Positions 5,639 through 13,822 are shown, counted from the stretch's first letter. The stretch: DNA of 24,115 nucleotides from Allomyces macrogynus ATCC 38327 (GCA_000151295.1 GG745398.1:41038-65152); one strand, 5' to 3'. Translations and numbers: made by a program. The notes: generated by a model not told the origin, from the letters alone.

Positions 5639-5711
5639 TCTCTTTTTGCAGTTTTGGTTTCAGAGTCGTTTGGGCTTGCGCTCAACCACTTTTAGAACAC
5701 TCCATCATCAT

Positions 5712-5785
5712 GTCTTCGTGGTGTAGTTGGTTATCACGTCTGTCTAACACACAGACGGTCTCCAGTTCGAACCTGGACGAAGACA
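5712..5785 (+). tRNA. tRNA-Val-AAC: tRNA-Val(AAC)
   Basis: Perfect acceptor GTCTTCG/CGAAGAC, discriminator A, D arm TGGTGTAGTTGGTTATCAC, anticodon arm TCTGT-CTAACAC-ACAGA with AAC, T arm TCCAG-TTCGAAC-CTGGA. A 13-T tract at 5787-5799 is the terminator. Confidence 0.97.
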
Positions 5786-6155
5786 CTTTTTTTTTTTTTG
5801 TTTCTGCTGGTTTGGGGGACTGGAAGCAGCTGGGAGGGCTGGCTGCCCATCCCTCCCTCCCTCGCCTTGACACAAACACCTTTGTTATGTCCTCTCAAGA
5901 CACAGTGCGCTTGTTTTTTTTCACTCAAAACCTAAAGCAAACATCAAAAGAATGTGGTCCTTGGTTCGATTCTTGTTCAACTCAAACACCACAAACACCT
6001 GCCTGCTTGACTGAAGCCCACAAGAAAGAGGTCATCGGTTCGAACCCCAGCAATGACATGCATTTTTCGCGACATCTGCCCAAGTCACAGACGGTCAAGC
6101 ACTTTGCACAACAACGCACAACACCACCACCAACAACAACAACAGAAAAACAAAA
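5786..6155. other. Spacer E (Val-Leu) with B-box elements
   Basis: Also at 12253-12607 and 18674-19028. It holds a weak B-box sequence TTGGTTCGATTC at 5961-5972, the element E2, and a CAA-rich simple repeat around 6116-6145 whose exact pattern differs in unit 2. No gene recognised. Confidence 0.6.
6028..6071 (+). other. Orphan B-box element E2
   Basis: GAGGTCAT, GGTTCGAACCCC, GACATG and ATTTTTCGC in the same spacing as E1. The two lie about 3 kb apart in each unit, so they are dispersed duplicates and not merely copies of the array unit. Confidence 0.5.
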
Positions 6156-6238
6156 TGTGAAGGATGGGATTCGAACCCACGCCTCCGAAGAGACTAGTAC
6201 CTGAAACTAGCGCCTTAGACCAACTCGGCCACCTTCAC
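6156..6238 (-). tRNA. tRNA-Leu-CAG: tRNA-Leu(CAG)
   Basis: Class II tRNA. Acceptor GTGAAGG/CCTTCAC, D arm TGGCCGAGTTGGTCTAAGGC, anticodon arm CTAGT-TTCAGGT-ACTAG with CAG, variable arm TCTCTTCGGAGGC, T arm GTGGG-TTCGAAT-CCCAT, discriminator A. Its variable arm equals that of tRNA-Leu(AAG), so the two are likely related. Five A at 6146-6150 act as terminator. Confidence 0.97.
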
Positions 6239-6341
6239 TGTGTTGACGCAAGGCTGAAAGCAGACTTGGTATGCTGGCAGAGTCCAAGGCCCACCAGCAA
6301 GGGAGCGCCAGCATGCATGAAGCAAAAAAGAAATCAAAAAA

Positions 6342-6413
6342 GGGCTCGGCCGGGATTTGAACCCGAGACCTCGTGCACCCGAAGCACGCATGATACCACT
6401 ACACCACCGAGCC
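6342..6413 (-). tRNA. tRNA-Pro-CGG: tRNA-Pro(CGG)
   Basis: Perfect acceptor GGCTCGG/CCGAGCC, discriminator C, D arm TGGTGTAGTGGTATCAT, anticodon arm CGTGC-TTCGGGT-GCACG with CGG, T arm TCGGG-TTCAAAT-CCCGG. Six A at 6336-6341 abut its 3' end. Its 5' end is only 15 bases from the start of the divergent tRNA-Phe of unit 2. Confidence 0.97.
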
Positions 6414-6428
6414 TTGTCACCTCATCAA

Positions 6429-6501
6429 GTCACCTTAGCTCAGTTGGGAGAGCGTGAGACTGAAGATCTTAAGGTCCCGTGTTCAATCCACGGAGGTGAC
6501 A
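6429..6501 (+). tRNA. tRNA-Phe-GAA: tRNA-Phe(GAA), unit 2
   Basis: Same sequence as 8-80. The T tract is 12 long (6502-6513). Divergent from tRNA-Pro(CGG) with a 15-base gap (6414-6428) carrying a CAA triplet for each direction. Confidence 0.97.
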
Positions 6502-6624
6502 TTTTTTTTTTTTCTTTCTCACTTCTCACTTCTCACCTCTCAGCACAAGCCTGGGAAGCCAGCCGCCAGTGGCTGCTGCAGGACCAGGGAGAGGAAACCA
6601 ACCACAAGTGGCAAAAAGAAGAAA

Positions 6625-6696
6625 TGCTGTCTCCCAGAATCGAACTGGGGCTACCACGGCCACAACGTGGAGTACTAACCACTATACTAAGACAGC
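6625..6696 (-). tRNA. tRNA-His-GTG: tRNA-His(GTG), unit 2
   Basis: Same sequence as 195-266; GTG anticodon, intact arms. Confidence 0.96.
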
Positions 6697-6890
6697 CTCT
6701 TGCACAGAAGCTTGAAATGGACAAGGCTCAGCCATCACCACTCCTGCAATGGCAGCCTCTACTCTGCACTTCTTTGACGCTCCTGAGCGCGAATGCGCGC
6801 AGGAAAACAAAAAGCAATGTGCATGGCGCGTGATGGAGGCAAGAAAATTGCAGTGGGCCAAAGTTGGGAAGCTGGGCAAAAAAAAAAGGT

Positions 6891-6963
6891 TGCTTCCTGC
6901 CAGAATTGAACTGGCGACCTTCTGCTTACTAGGCAGACGCTCTGCCAACTGAGCTAAGAAAGC
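6891..6963 (-). tRNA. tRNA-Thr-AGT: tRNA-Thr(AGT), unit 2
   Basis: Same tRNA sequence as 462-534. The terminator A run is one base shorter than in unit 1. Confidence 0.97.
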
Positions 6964-7075
6964 CTACTAGCGTGCGCTGCAAAACGATCCACAGTCAAAT
7001 GAGTCCACATAACGCTTGGAGCAAGGCAGAGAGGCCCTTTGAGCAAGCTCCACAGAACCAAAAAAAATGCGATTG

Positions 7076-7159
7076 TCCGACCACCCGGATTCGAACCAGG
7101 GACCTAAAGATTGCTATGTTCACTACAGTCTTCCGCTCTACCAACTGAGCTATGGTCGG
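7076..7159 (-). tRNA. tRNA-Tyr-GTA: tRNA-Tyr(GTA) with intron, unit 2
   Basis: Same as 647-730, including the 11-nt intron at 7112-7122. Confidence 0.96.
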
Positions 7160-7234
7160 CTGCTCTGCCAGCGAAGCAAAAGGCATTTGAAGCTCATGCA
7201 CAGATGAGGCAGAGGGAAAGGGACCAAAAAAGAA

Positions 7235-7307
7235 TGGAGAATCCGGGTATCGATCCCGGTGCCTCCCGCATGCTAAGCGGGCGCTCTACCATTTGAGCTA
7301 ATCCCCC
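7235..7307 (-). tRNA. tRNA-Ala-AGC: tRNA-Ala(AGC), unit 2
   Basis: Same sequence as 806-878. Confidence 0.96.
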
Positions 7308-7382
7308 ATGATGAACAACACAATGCACAGCTTGGCCAACCCCCAGCGCGCCACCTTGACTGCAAGGAGAAAAAAAAAAAAG

Positions 7383-7454
7383 CTCTCGCGCCGGGAATTG
7401 AACCCGGGTCTCGCACGTGACAGGCGCGGATACTAACCACTATACTACGCGAGA
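7383..7454 (-). tRNA. tRNA-Asp-GTC: tRNA-Asp(GTC), unit 2
   Basis: Same sequence as 954-1025, with the A-run terminator just beyond its 3' end. Confidence 0.97.
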
Positions 7455-8107
7455 TTGACCTGAGAACTTTTGCATCAGTCTTGACGTGTTGGGCGATCCA
7501 TGGAGACTGGGCCATCCTTGCCCTGAGAAGATCATGGATCAGAGTAGATGCAGGCGCTCTTGTTCTTGGCACGCGCTAGATCGTTTCGAATGCGCTCAAG
7601 AGAGATGGTTTCGCACTTGGTTCTCTGTTGCAACAACAATGATGAGCATTGGGCAGCCAAATGCAGCTGTTGCAAAGAGTAAAGGCCTAGACCACCTTTA
7701 TGAGATGCCCTTGGCTCTCCAGGACCAAAACCTGCACCCACAGACAAGAAAGCACTCCAAATGCATCCTTGCCTTTTGCAAAGAAGCGTGGCAAACATCT
7801 TTCTCCATTCTCTGCACATCCCTGCTGTTTCAAAGCTGTGACTGAGCAAAGGCTGGCAGGCAGCCCAGGACCTGTCAGTGCTGAGATGAAGAAGAGATGT
7901 TGGCGCCTAGGGGCTTGCACACCCAATCAACCACCAGGAAGCATCTTCCTAGAACTGTGCTATATGCAAGCGAGCAAGTGCCAAACATGACAAGCACAAC
8001 TTGGATCTCAAGATGACAAGAGAAGATGGTGGTAGTGAGGGGAAGGCTGCAGGTGATCAAGTCAGATTCTGTGGTGTAGAGATGCTTGCACATGCAGTGA
8101 CTGCCAA

Positions 8108-8181
8108 GGTCTCATAGCTCAGTTGGTTAGAGCGTGGTGCTAATAACGCCAAGGTCGACGGTTCGACCCCGTCTGGGACCA
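8108..8181 (+). tRNA. tRNA-Ile-AAT: tRNA-Ile(AAT), unit 2
   Basis: Same sequence as 1679-1752, followed by C and a ten-T tract. Confidence 0.97.
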
Positions 8182-8273
8182 CTTTTTTTTTTGTCCTTTG
8201 CACTTTTGGCGTGTGTGTGCATGTTCAAGGCAACAAGTGGTTTCGGGTTGGAAACCAAGAACAAAAAAATGAA

Positions 8274-8347
8274 CGCTCTAGGGTGGACTCGAACCACCAT
8301 CCTTTCGATTAACAGTCGAACGCGCTAACCAATTGCGCCACTAGAGC
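8274..8347 (-). tRNA. tRNA-Asn-GTT: tRNA-Asn(GTT), unit 2
   Basis: Same sequence as 1845-1918. Confidence 0.97.
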
Positions 8348-8410
8348 CTGCTCTCCAGTGACCCAGGTGGATCATTGATGCAGTTGCTCAGACTGCTTCT
8401 TTGAGACCAG

Positions 8411-8483
8411 GCGGAGTTGGCTCAGTCGGTAGAGCGTTGGTCTCATAATCCAAAGGTCGGGAGTTCGAGCCTCCCACTCCGCA
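8411..8483 (+). tRNA. tRNA-Met-CAT: tRNA-Met(CAT), unit 2
   Basis: Same sequence as 1982-2054. The base just before the gene is G, not A, so the upstream triplet reads CAG here, as in unit 4. Confidence 0.95.
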
Positions 8484-8566
8484 TTCGTTTTTGTGTGTGT
8501 TCATGATTGTGGGCGGGTGTGTCGAGGTGAAGTACAACATGACATTCTCGGGCTTGTTTTTTCACT

Positions 8567-8649
8567 GGGGAGATGGCCGAGTCGGTCTAAGGCGTCACGT
8601 TAAGGCCGTGATCTCTTCGGAGGCGTGGGTTCGAATCCCACTCTCCTCA
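8567..8649 (+). tRNA. tRNA-Leu-AAG: tRNA-Leu(AAG), unit 2
   Basis: Same sequence as 2134-2216, with its long variable arm intact. Confidence 0.97.
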
Positions 8650-8747
8650 GTTTTGTTGAAATCGATTTTTTGCATGTTGCCTGTTGCGCATTGGGAAGGT
8701 CGCGCAAGCAAGTAGGTAAGAAGAGAGAAGAGAAAGAAAAAAAAGGA

Positions 8748-8820
8748 CGAACCTACCAGGGATCGAACCTGGAATCTCCTGATCCGTAGTCAGGCGCCTT
8801 ATCCATTTGGCCATAGGTCC
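8748..8820 (-). tRNA. tRNA-Arg-ACG: tRNA-Arg(ACG), unit 2
   Basis: Same sequence as 2316-2388. Confidence 0.97.
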
Positions 8821-8906
8821 TTGTTGGGCGAGGCTGGGGAAGCCCACATGTTGCTCCAGCGATCATTCGACCAACCTTGTGGAGTTTCCATGTGGTCCAC
8901 AACAAG

Positions 8907-8978
8907 TCCGCAATGGTCCAGTGGTTAGGATTTCACGCTCTCACCGTGACGGCCAGGGTTCGATTCCCTGTTGCGGAG
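8907..8978 (+). tRNA. tRNA-Glu-CTC: tRNA-Glu(CTC), unit 2
   Basis: Same sequence as 2475-2546. Confidence 0.97.
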
Positions 8979-9169
8979 ACCTTTTTTCATTTCATTCATA
9001 ACATTTTTCAGCTGCTTTGACCTCAAGCTGCTTCCTTTCCTTTTTGCATTTCCACGCACCAAACTTGTCTTGCAATTCGATGACAAGACAGCTGATATGC
9101 AGTGAGAGGCAAGGCACTGTGTTGCTTTGCCTGTGAAGGGCTCTCTGATGAACTGACGCTATGGCACAG

Positions 9170-9277
9170 GAACAGGTTCGATCCCCAGTGCAACCACTCA
9201 AAAAAGTGTGATGCTTCTCCCATATGGTGTGGGGGGAGGTCCCAGGTTCAATCCCTGGTCTGTTCGTGACATATTTC
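9170..9277 (+). pseudogene. tRNA-Pro-like 3' half, unit 2
   Basis: Copy of 2738-2845 with the T arm and the GACATATTTC tail unchanged. Confidence 0.45.
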
Positions 9278-9478
9278 AACTTCACAACAAGGCCCCTCCC
9301 ACTGCTGGAACCAACCAAACTGCCCACTTTTTTAACGAATCATATCTTTCAAGTTGTTTCCCACACCTTCTGACAGGTTTGACGGCCATAGCAGCGAAAT
9401 GAAAATCAGCAAATAATGGACGACCGCACTGGGGTTCGAACCTCGGCCACCCAAAACAACGTTATGCTTGGGTATGCT

Positions 9479-9522
9479 GAGGTCATAGGTTCGAACCCCG
9501 ATGGGAACATGAATTTTTCGCC
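9479..9522 (+). other. Orphan B-box element E1, unit 2
   Basis: Copy of 3048-3091. After the B box it reads GATGGGAACATG, against GATGAAAACATG in unit 1. Confidence 0.5.
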
Positions 9523-9702
9523 AAATTTCAAACTGTCCGCTGGGCGCTGCAACTTTGCAGGGATGCTAGATTGGGCTCAAAACGTCTCTAGAGAACCATA
9601 TCATGCCTTGGAAGCGGACACAGCATGTCACAGAGGGGTTGCAGGTGGGCCATCTGAGTTGCTGGGAGGTGCTGGGACGTTCTGGATCCCATTTTCTTGT
9701 AC

Positions 9703-9774
9703 GGCTCGATGGTCTAGTGGTATGATTCTCCCTTAGGGTGGGAGAGGTCCCGGGTTCAATCCCCGGTCGAGCCC
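9703..9774 (+). tRNA. tRNA-Pro-AGG: tRNA-Pro(AGG), unit 2
   Basis: Same sequence as 3272-3343. Confidence 0.97.
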
Positions 9775-10114
9775 TGCATTTTTCTCTCGTTTTGCTCTTT
9801 GGGGAGGTCTGGAAGATGCTTGGGGGTCACTGGAGATTGTGTGTTTTGGGTACTCAAGAGTTGTTTTTGAAGCATCCTGAGTGCTTTGCTCTTGCTGGAG
9901 GTCTGCAAGGCCCTTGGGCGCCCCCCAGAAGCCTGTGTTTGGTGTTTGGGGTGCTGCAACACTGATTTCTTGCCTAATCCTGAGCATGATCACGCGCTTT
10001 GGGTGCCCAAAAGGTGTTTTTTGAAGCACTGTGAGTGCTTCTGAGGGTGTCTGATTGCAGCAGCGCGCTTCCCAGTACTGGCCAATGCCAACAGATGGCA
10101 AAAGACTTGAAGTG

Positions 10115-10132
10115 CCCCCCCCCCCCCCCCCC
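10115..10132. repeat. Poly-C tract (18 C), unit 2
   Basis: Same position as the tract at 3687-3704. The downstream 340 bases up to the gap are unusually divergent. Confidence 0.9.
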
Positions 10133-10158
10133 TCAGCCTTTATCTGGGACAAAAAGAC

Positions 10159-10230
10159 CTCCCCCACGGGGAATCCAACCCCGGGCACCGCGGTGAAAGC
10201 GCGGGATCCTAACCACTGGACCATGGCGGA
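10159..10230 (-). pseudogene. tRNA-Glu-TTC: Damaged tRNA-Glu(TTC), unit 2
   Basis: The anticodon arm CCGCG-CTTTCAC-CGCGG is intact. The T loop reads TTGGATT, losing the invariant C56 of the B box, and the acceptor 3' strand reads TGGGGGA, giving a G-G clash. The variable loop also differs. The changes are not those of the unit 1 copy. It lies between an 18-C tract and the gap, so sequencing error is a real alternative. Confidence 0.65.
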
Positions 10231-10329
10231 ATCCAGGAGTGAGCGTGTCAAATGGGTGGTTGTGCCAAAAGAGAGCAAGACACCAGCCAAGAAGGGAGTG
10301 AGAGAAACTGAAGAAGAAAAAAAAAAGCT

Positions 10330-10417
10330 TGCCGGACTGGGGGGATGAGTGGGGGCAACGAACACCCGACCTTCGCTTTACGAGAAGCGACGCTCTGCCA
10401 CCTGAGCTTAAGTCGGC
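10330..10417 (-). pseudogene. tRNA-Thr-CGT: Disrupted tRNA-Thr(CGT), unit 2
   Basis: Relative to 3902-3973 it has four single-base insertions (in both acceptor-side regions, the anticodon stem and the D arm) and a 12-base insertion in the T-arm region, making it 88 nt. Scattered single-base insertions within 140 bases of the N gap look like poor read-end sequence more than biological decay. Confidence 0.6.
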
Positions 10418-10469
10418 TTGCATGACGGACACAGGTAATGCATGGGACGACAGCAGCCAGCATGGGGGT

Positions 10470-11134
10470 NNNNNNNNNNNNNNNNNNNNNNNNNNNNNNN
10501 NNNNNNNNNNNNNNNNNNNNNNNNNNNNNNNNNNNNNNNNNNNNNNNNNNNNNNNNNNNNNNNNNNNNNNNNNNNNNNNNNNNNNNNNNNNNNNNNNNNN
10601 NNNNNNNNNNNNNNNNNNNNNNNNNNNNNNNNNNNNNNNNNNNNNNNNNNNNNNNNNNNNNNNNNNNNNNNNNNNNNNNNNNNNNNNNNNNNNNNNNNNN
10701 NNNNNNNNNNNNNNNNNNNNNNNNNNNNNNNNNNNNNNNNNNNNNNNNNNNNNNNNNNNNNNNNNNNNNNNNNNNNNNNNNNNNNNNNNNNNNNNNNNNN
10801 NNNNNNNNNNNNNNNNNNNNNNNNNNNNNNNNNNNNNNNNNNNNNNNNNNNNNNNNNNNNNNNNNNNNNNNNNNNNNNNNNNNNNNNNNNNNNNNNNNNN
10901 NNNNNNNNNNNNNNNNNNNNNNNNNNNNNNNNNNNNNNNNNNNNNNNNNNNNNNNNNNNNNNNNNNNNNNNNNNNNNNNNNNNNNNNNNNNNNNNNNNNN
11001 NNNNNNNNNNNNNNNNNNNNNNNNNNNNNNNNNNNNNNNNNNNNNNNNNNNNNNNNNNNNNNNNNNNNNNNNNNNNNNNNNNNNNNNNNNNNNNNNNNNN
11101 NNNNNNNNNNNNNNNNNNNNNNNNNNNNNNNNNN
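10470..11134. other. Assembly gap (665 N)
   Basis: The gap starts after the first six bases of tRNA-Ala(CGC) (GGGGGT at 10464-10469) and ends before TTTTCATTTGATCGCC. The same landmarks in unit 3 enclose exactly 665 bases, and in unit 1 664. The hidden segment therefore should hold tRNA-Ala(CGC), tRNA-Lys(CTT), tRNA-Ser(CGA) and element E3. Confidence 0.95.
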
Positions 11135-11200
11135 TTTTCATTTGATCGCCATGGCATGCCACAAAGTCACTCGACACACTCCCACTCACACTCACACAAC

Positions 11201-11272
11201 GGGGGTATAGCTCAGTGGCAGAGCAATCGACTGCAGATCGATAGGTCCCGGATTCGACTTCCGGTGCCCCCT
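11201..11272 (+). tRNA. tRNA-Cys-GCA: tRNA-Cys(GCA), unit 2
   Basis: Same sequence as 4750-4821. The upstream spacer has one more CACTCA repeat than units 1 and 4. Confidence 0.97.
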
Positions 11273-11375
11273 TGTATTTTTTTGTTTGTTGGTTGGCTTG
11301 CTGTACTTTTCGTTCTTTTCTTTTTGGGGTATGGGCGCGCCCGCTCTTGACACTTGAGCGCCTCCCAACAAACAA

Positions 11376-11448
11376 GGTTCTATGGTGTAGTCGGTTAGCA
11401 CTCGAGACTCTGAATCTCGCGACCTGAGTTCGAATCTCAGTAGGACCT
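11376..11448 (+). tRNA. tRNA-Gln-CTG: tRNA-Gln(CTG), unit 2
   Basis: Same sequence as 4925-4997, again preceded by CAACAAACAA. Confidence 0.97.
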
Positions 11449-11629
11449 CTCTCTTTTGCTCTTTTGCCTCTGCTTCCATGAGAACTGGTTCGCTGTTTTT
11501 GCTCCTTTGCTCTTGCTGCTGCTGGCAGGTAGTACTCACAAAGATCAACAACGAGCACACAAAAGACCCCCCCACCAACGCGCCTGAAAAAGGGGAGGCG
11601 AAAAAAAATGCGCTGCTGGTGTACAAACC

Positions 11630-11702
11630 TGCTGGTTCCAAGGCTCGAACCCTGGCCCCTCGCACAAAACAAGGGCCGCCCAGGCCGCTAGGCCAGGGCG
11701 GC
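11630..11702 (-). pseudogene. tRNA-Gln(TTG)-like relic, unit 2
   Basis: Copy of 5166-5238; the 5' acceptor region reads GCCGCCC in place of GGCGCCC and still does not pair with AACCAGC. Confidence 0.4.
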
Positions 11703-12034
11703 CGGAGAGCGCGCGCTCAAGATTTTTCGCCCTGTTCCACTGGCCCTTGTACTTGGCATTTTCGCAAAATTTTCACGTCAAAATCGCCGATTTTGCAGGT
11801 TTGGTGGGCGCCAGCGCCAGCAACAGCCCTGCGCCCACATTCTGCAACAAGTTAGCCCCCATTTCCCTCGGCACAGCGCCGCCTACAGGCGCGCAAAGAA
11901 GCGGGACGCCAAGCTGCCAGCAGACAAACAAGCGGCCGCCGTTTCAATCCCCACCCCACGCGTGCCATTCTCTAGCTAGCTACAAGGAGAGGAGGTGTTG
12001 CGCTTGCAACCCCAAACCAGCGCCCTCACAGCAA

Positions 12035-12105
12035 GCATGGTTGGTTTAGTGGTATAATCGCCGCCTGCCACGCGGTGGACCCGGGTTCGATTCCCGGACC
12101 ATGCA
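12035..12105 (+). tRNA. tRNA-Gly-GCC: tRNA-Gly(GCC), unit 2
   Basis: Same sequence as 5568-5638. Confidence 0.97.
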
Positions 12106-12178
12106 TCTCTTTTTGCAGTTTTGGTTTCAGAGTCGTTTGGGCTTGCGCTCAACCACTTTTAGAACACTCTATCATCAC

Positions 12179-12252
12179 GTCTTCGTGGTGTAGTTGGTTA
12201 TCACGTCTGTCTAACACACAGACGGTCTCCAGTTCGAACCTGGACGAAGACA
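12179..12252 (+). tRNA. tRNA-Val-AAC: tRNA-Val(AAC), unit 2
   Basis: Same sequence as 5712-5785. The T tract is broken by G: CC, nine T, then GTTTTG. Confidence 0.97.
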
Positions 12253-12479
12253 CCTTTTTTTTTTGTTTTGTTTCTGCTGGTTTGGGGGACTGGAAGCAGC
12301 TGGGAGGGCTGGCTGCCCATCCCTCCCTCGCCTTGACACAAACACCTTTTTGACCACGCACGTCGTTTTTTTTCACTCAAAACCTAAAGCAAACATCAAA
12401 AGAATGTGGTCCTTGGTTCGATTCTTGTTCAACTCAAACAACACAAACACCTGCCTGCTTGACTGATGCCCACAAGAAA

Positions 12480-12523
12480 GAGGTCATCGGTTCGAACCCC
12501 AGCAATGACATGCGTTTTTCGCG
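12480..12523 (+). other. Orphan B-box element E2, unit 2
   Basis: Copy of 6028-6071, reading GACATGCG in place of GACATGCA before the T run. Confidence 0.5.
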
Positions 12524-12607
12524 ACATCTGCCCAAGTCACAGACGGTCAAGCACTTTGCACAACAACGCACAACACCAACAACAACAACAACAACAGAAA
12601 AACAAAA

Positions 12608-12690
12608 TGTGAAGGATGGGATTCGAACCCACGCCTCCGAAGAGACTAGTACCTGAAACTAGCGCCTTAGACCAACTCGGCCACCTTCAC
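12608..12690 (-). tRNA. tRNA-Leu-CAG: tRNA-Leu(CAG), unit 2
   Basis: Same sequence as 6156-6238. Confidence 0.97.
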
Positions 12691-12793
12691 TGTGCTGACA
12701 GGGGGCTGAAAGCAGACTTGGTATACTGGCAGAGTCCAACGCCCACCAGCAAGGGAGCGCCAGCATGCATGAAGCAAAAAAGAAATCAAAAAA

Positions 12794-12865
12794 GGGCTCG
12801 GCCGGGATTTGAACCCGAGACCTCGTGCACCCGAAGCACGCATGATACCACTACACCACCGAGCC
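12794..12865 (-). tRNA. tRNA-Pro-CGG: tRNA-Pro(CGG), unit 2
   Basis: Same sequence as 6342-6413. Fifteen bases separate it from tRNA-Phe of unit 3. Confidence 0.97.
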
Positions 12866-12880
12866 TTGTCACCTCATCAA

Positions 12881-12953
12881 GTCACCTTAGCTCAGTTGGG
12901 AGAGCGTGAGACTGAAGATCTTAAGGTCCCGTGTTCAATCCACGGAGGTGACA
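12881..12953 (+). tRNA. tRNA-Phe-GAA: tRNA-Phe(GAA), unit 3
   Basis: Same sequence as 8-80, with a 14-T tract as in unit 1. Confidence 0.97.
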
Positions 12954-13067
12954 TTTTTTTTTTTTTTCTCACTTCTCACCTCTCAGCACAAGTCTGGGAA
13001 GCCAGCCGCCAGTGGCTGCTGCAGGACCAGGGAGAGGAAACCAACCACAAGTGGCAAAAAGAAGAAA

Positions 13068-13139
13068 TGCTGTCTCCCAGAATCGAACTGGGGCTACCAC
13101 GGCCACAACGTGGAGTACTAACCACTATACTAAGACAGC
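13068..13139 (-). tRNA. tRNA-His-GTG: tRNA-His(GTG), unit 3
   Basis: Same sequence as 195-266. Confidence 0.96.
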
Positions 13140-13313
13140 CTCTTGCACAGAAGCTTGAAATGGACAAGGCTCAGCCACCACCACTCCTGCAATGGCAGCC
13201 TCTACTCTGCATTTCTTTGACGCTCCTGAGCGCGAATGCGCGCAGGAAAACAAAAAGCGATGTGCATGGCGCGTGATGGAGGCAAGAAAAATGCCGTGGA
13301 CCAAAGTTGGGAA

Positions 13314-13368
13314 CCTAAAAAAACCTAAAAAACCTAAAACCTAAAAAAACCTAACCTAAAAAAACCTA
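13314..13368. repeat. Telomere-like CCTAA(n) block replacing part of tRNA-Thr
   Basis: Seven consecutive CCTAA(n) units, with A runs of 7, 6, 4, 7, 2, 7 and 2 (the last reaching the junction). The other strand reads TTAGG to TTTTTTTAGG, resembling irregular telomere repeats. It replaces 58 bases (441-498 in unit 1) with 55, so the flanks stay almost in register. Nothing similar occurs elsewhere in the window. Confidence 0.85.
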
Positions 13369-13404
13369 ACTAGGCAGACGCTCTGCCAACTGAGCTAAGA
13401 AAGC
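13369..13404 (-). pseudogene. tRNA-Thr-AGT: Truncated tRNA-Thr(AGT), unit 3
   Basis: Only the 5' part is left: acceptor 5' strand, D arm, anticodon 5' stem and the AGT anticodon. The 3' anticodon stem, variable loop, T arm (B box), acceptor 3' strand and T-tract terminator are replaced by the CCTAA(n) block. It cannot fold or recruit TFIIIC normally, so it is very likely non-functional. Confidence 0.9.
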
Positions 13405-13517
13405 CTACTAGTGTGCGCTGCAAAACGATTCACAGTCAAATGGGTCCACATAACGCTTGGAGCAGGGCAGAGGCCCTTTGAGCAAGCTCCACAGAACCAA
13501 AAAAAAAATGGCGATTG

Positions 13518-13601
13518 TCCGACCACCCGGATTCGAACCAGGGACCTAAAGATTGCTATGTTCACTACAGTCTTCCGCTCTACCAACTGAGCTATGGTCG
13601 G
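13518..13601 (-). tRNA. tRNA-Tyr-GTA: tRNA-Tyr(GTA) with intron, unit 3
   Basis: Same as 647-730, intron at 13554-13564. Confidence 0.96.
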
Positions 13602-13676
13602 CTGCTCTGCCAGCCAAGCAAAAGGCATTTGAAGCTCATGCACAGATGAGGCAGAGGGAAAGGGACCAAAAAAGAT

Positions 13677-13749
13677 TGGAGAATCCGGGTATCGATCCCG
13701 GTGCCTCCCGCATGCTAAGCGGGCGCTCTACCATTTGAGCTAATCCCCC
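13677..13749 (-). tRNA. tRNA-Ala-AGC: tRNA-Ala(AGC), unit 3
   Basis: Same sequence as 806-878; the flanking base is changed (AAGATT in place of AAGAAT), a variant shared with unit 4. Confidence 0.96.
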
Positions 13750-13822
13750 ATGATGAACAACACAATGCACAGCTTGGCCAACCCCCAGCGCGCCACCTTG
13801 ACTGCAAGGAGAAAAAAAAAAG

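Larger units (their letters stand above)
1..6421. repeat. tRNA array unit 1 (left edge cut by window)
   Basis: This is the first copy of a 24-gene tRNA cassette. Its start, TCATCAAGTCACC, recurs at 6422, 12874 and 19295, giving unit lengths of 6421, 6452 and 6421 bases. It holds 23 intact tRNA genes and one damaged tRNA-Glu(TTC). Gene order and orientation are the same in every unit. The boundary is arbitrary, set by the window start just upstream of tRNA-Phe. Confidence 0.97.
6422..12873. repeat. tRNA array unit 2 (contains N gap)
   Basis: Second copy of the cassette, with 19 intact tRNA genes, two damaged ones (Glu(TTC) and Thr(CGT)) and a 665-base N gap over the Ala(CGC)-Lys-Ser segment. 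In its first part it shares variants with unit 4, for example a CTTTCTCACTTCTCACTTC block after tRNA-Phe. In its later part it resembles unit 3. Confidence 0.97.

Noticed and set aside
10248..11672. Very long open frames through the middle of unit 2
   Set aside because: Nearly half of their length is N; the rest is tRNA genes read in the wrong frame.
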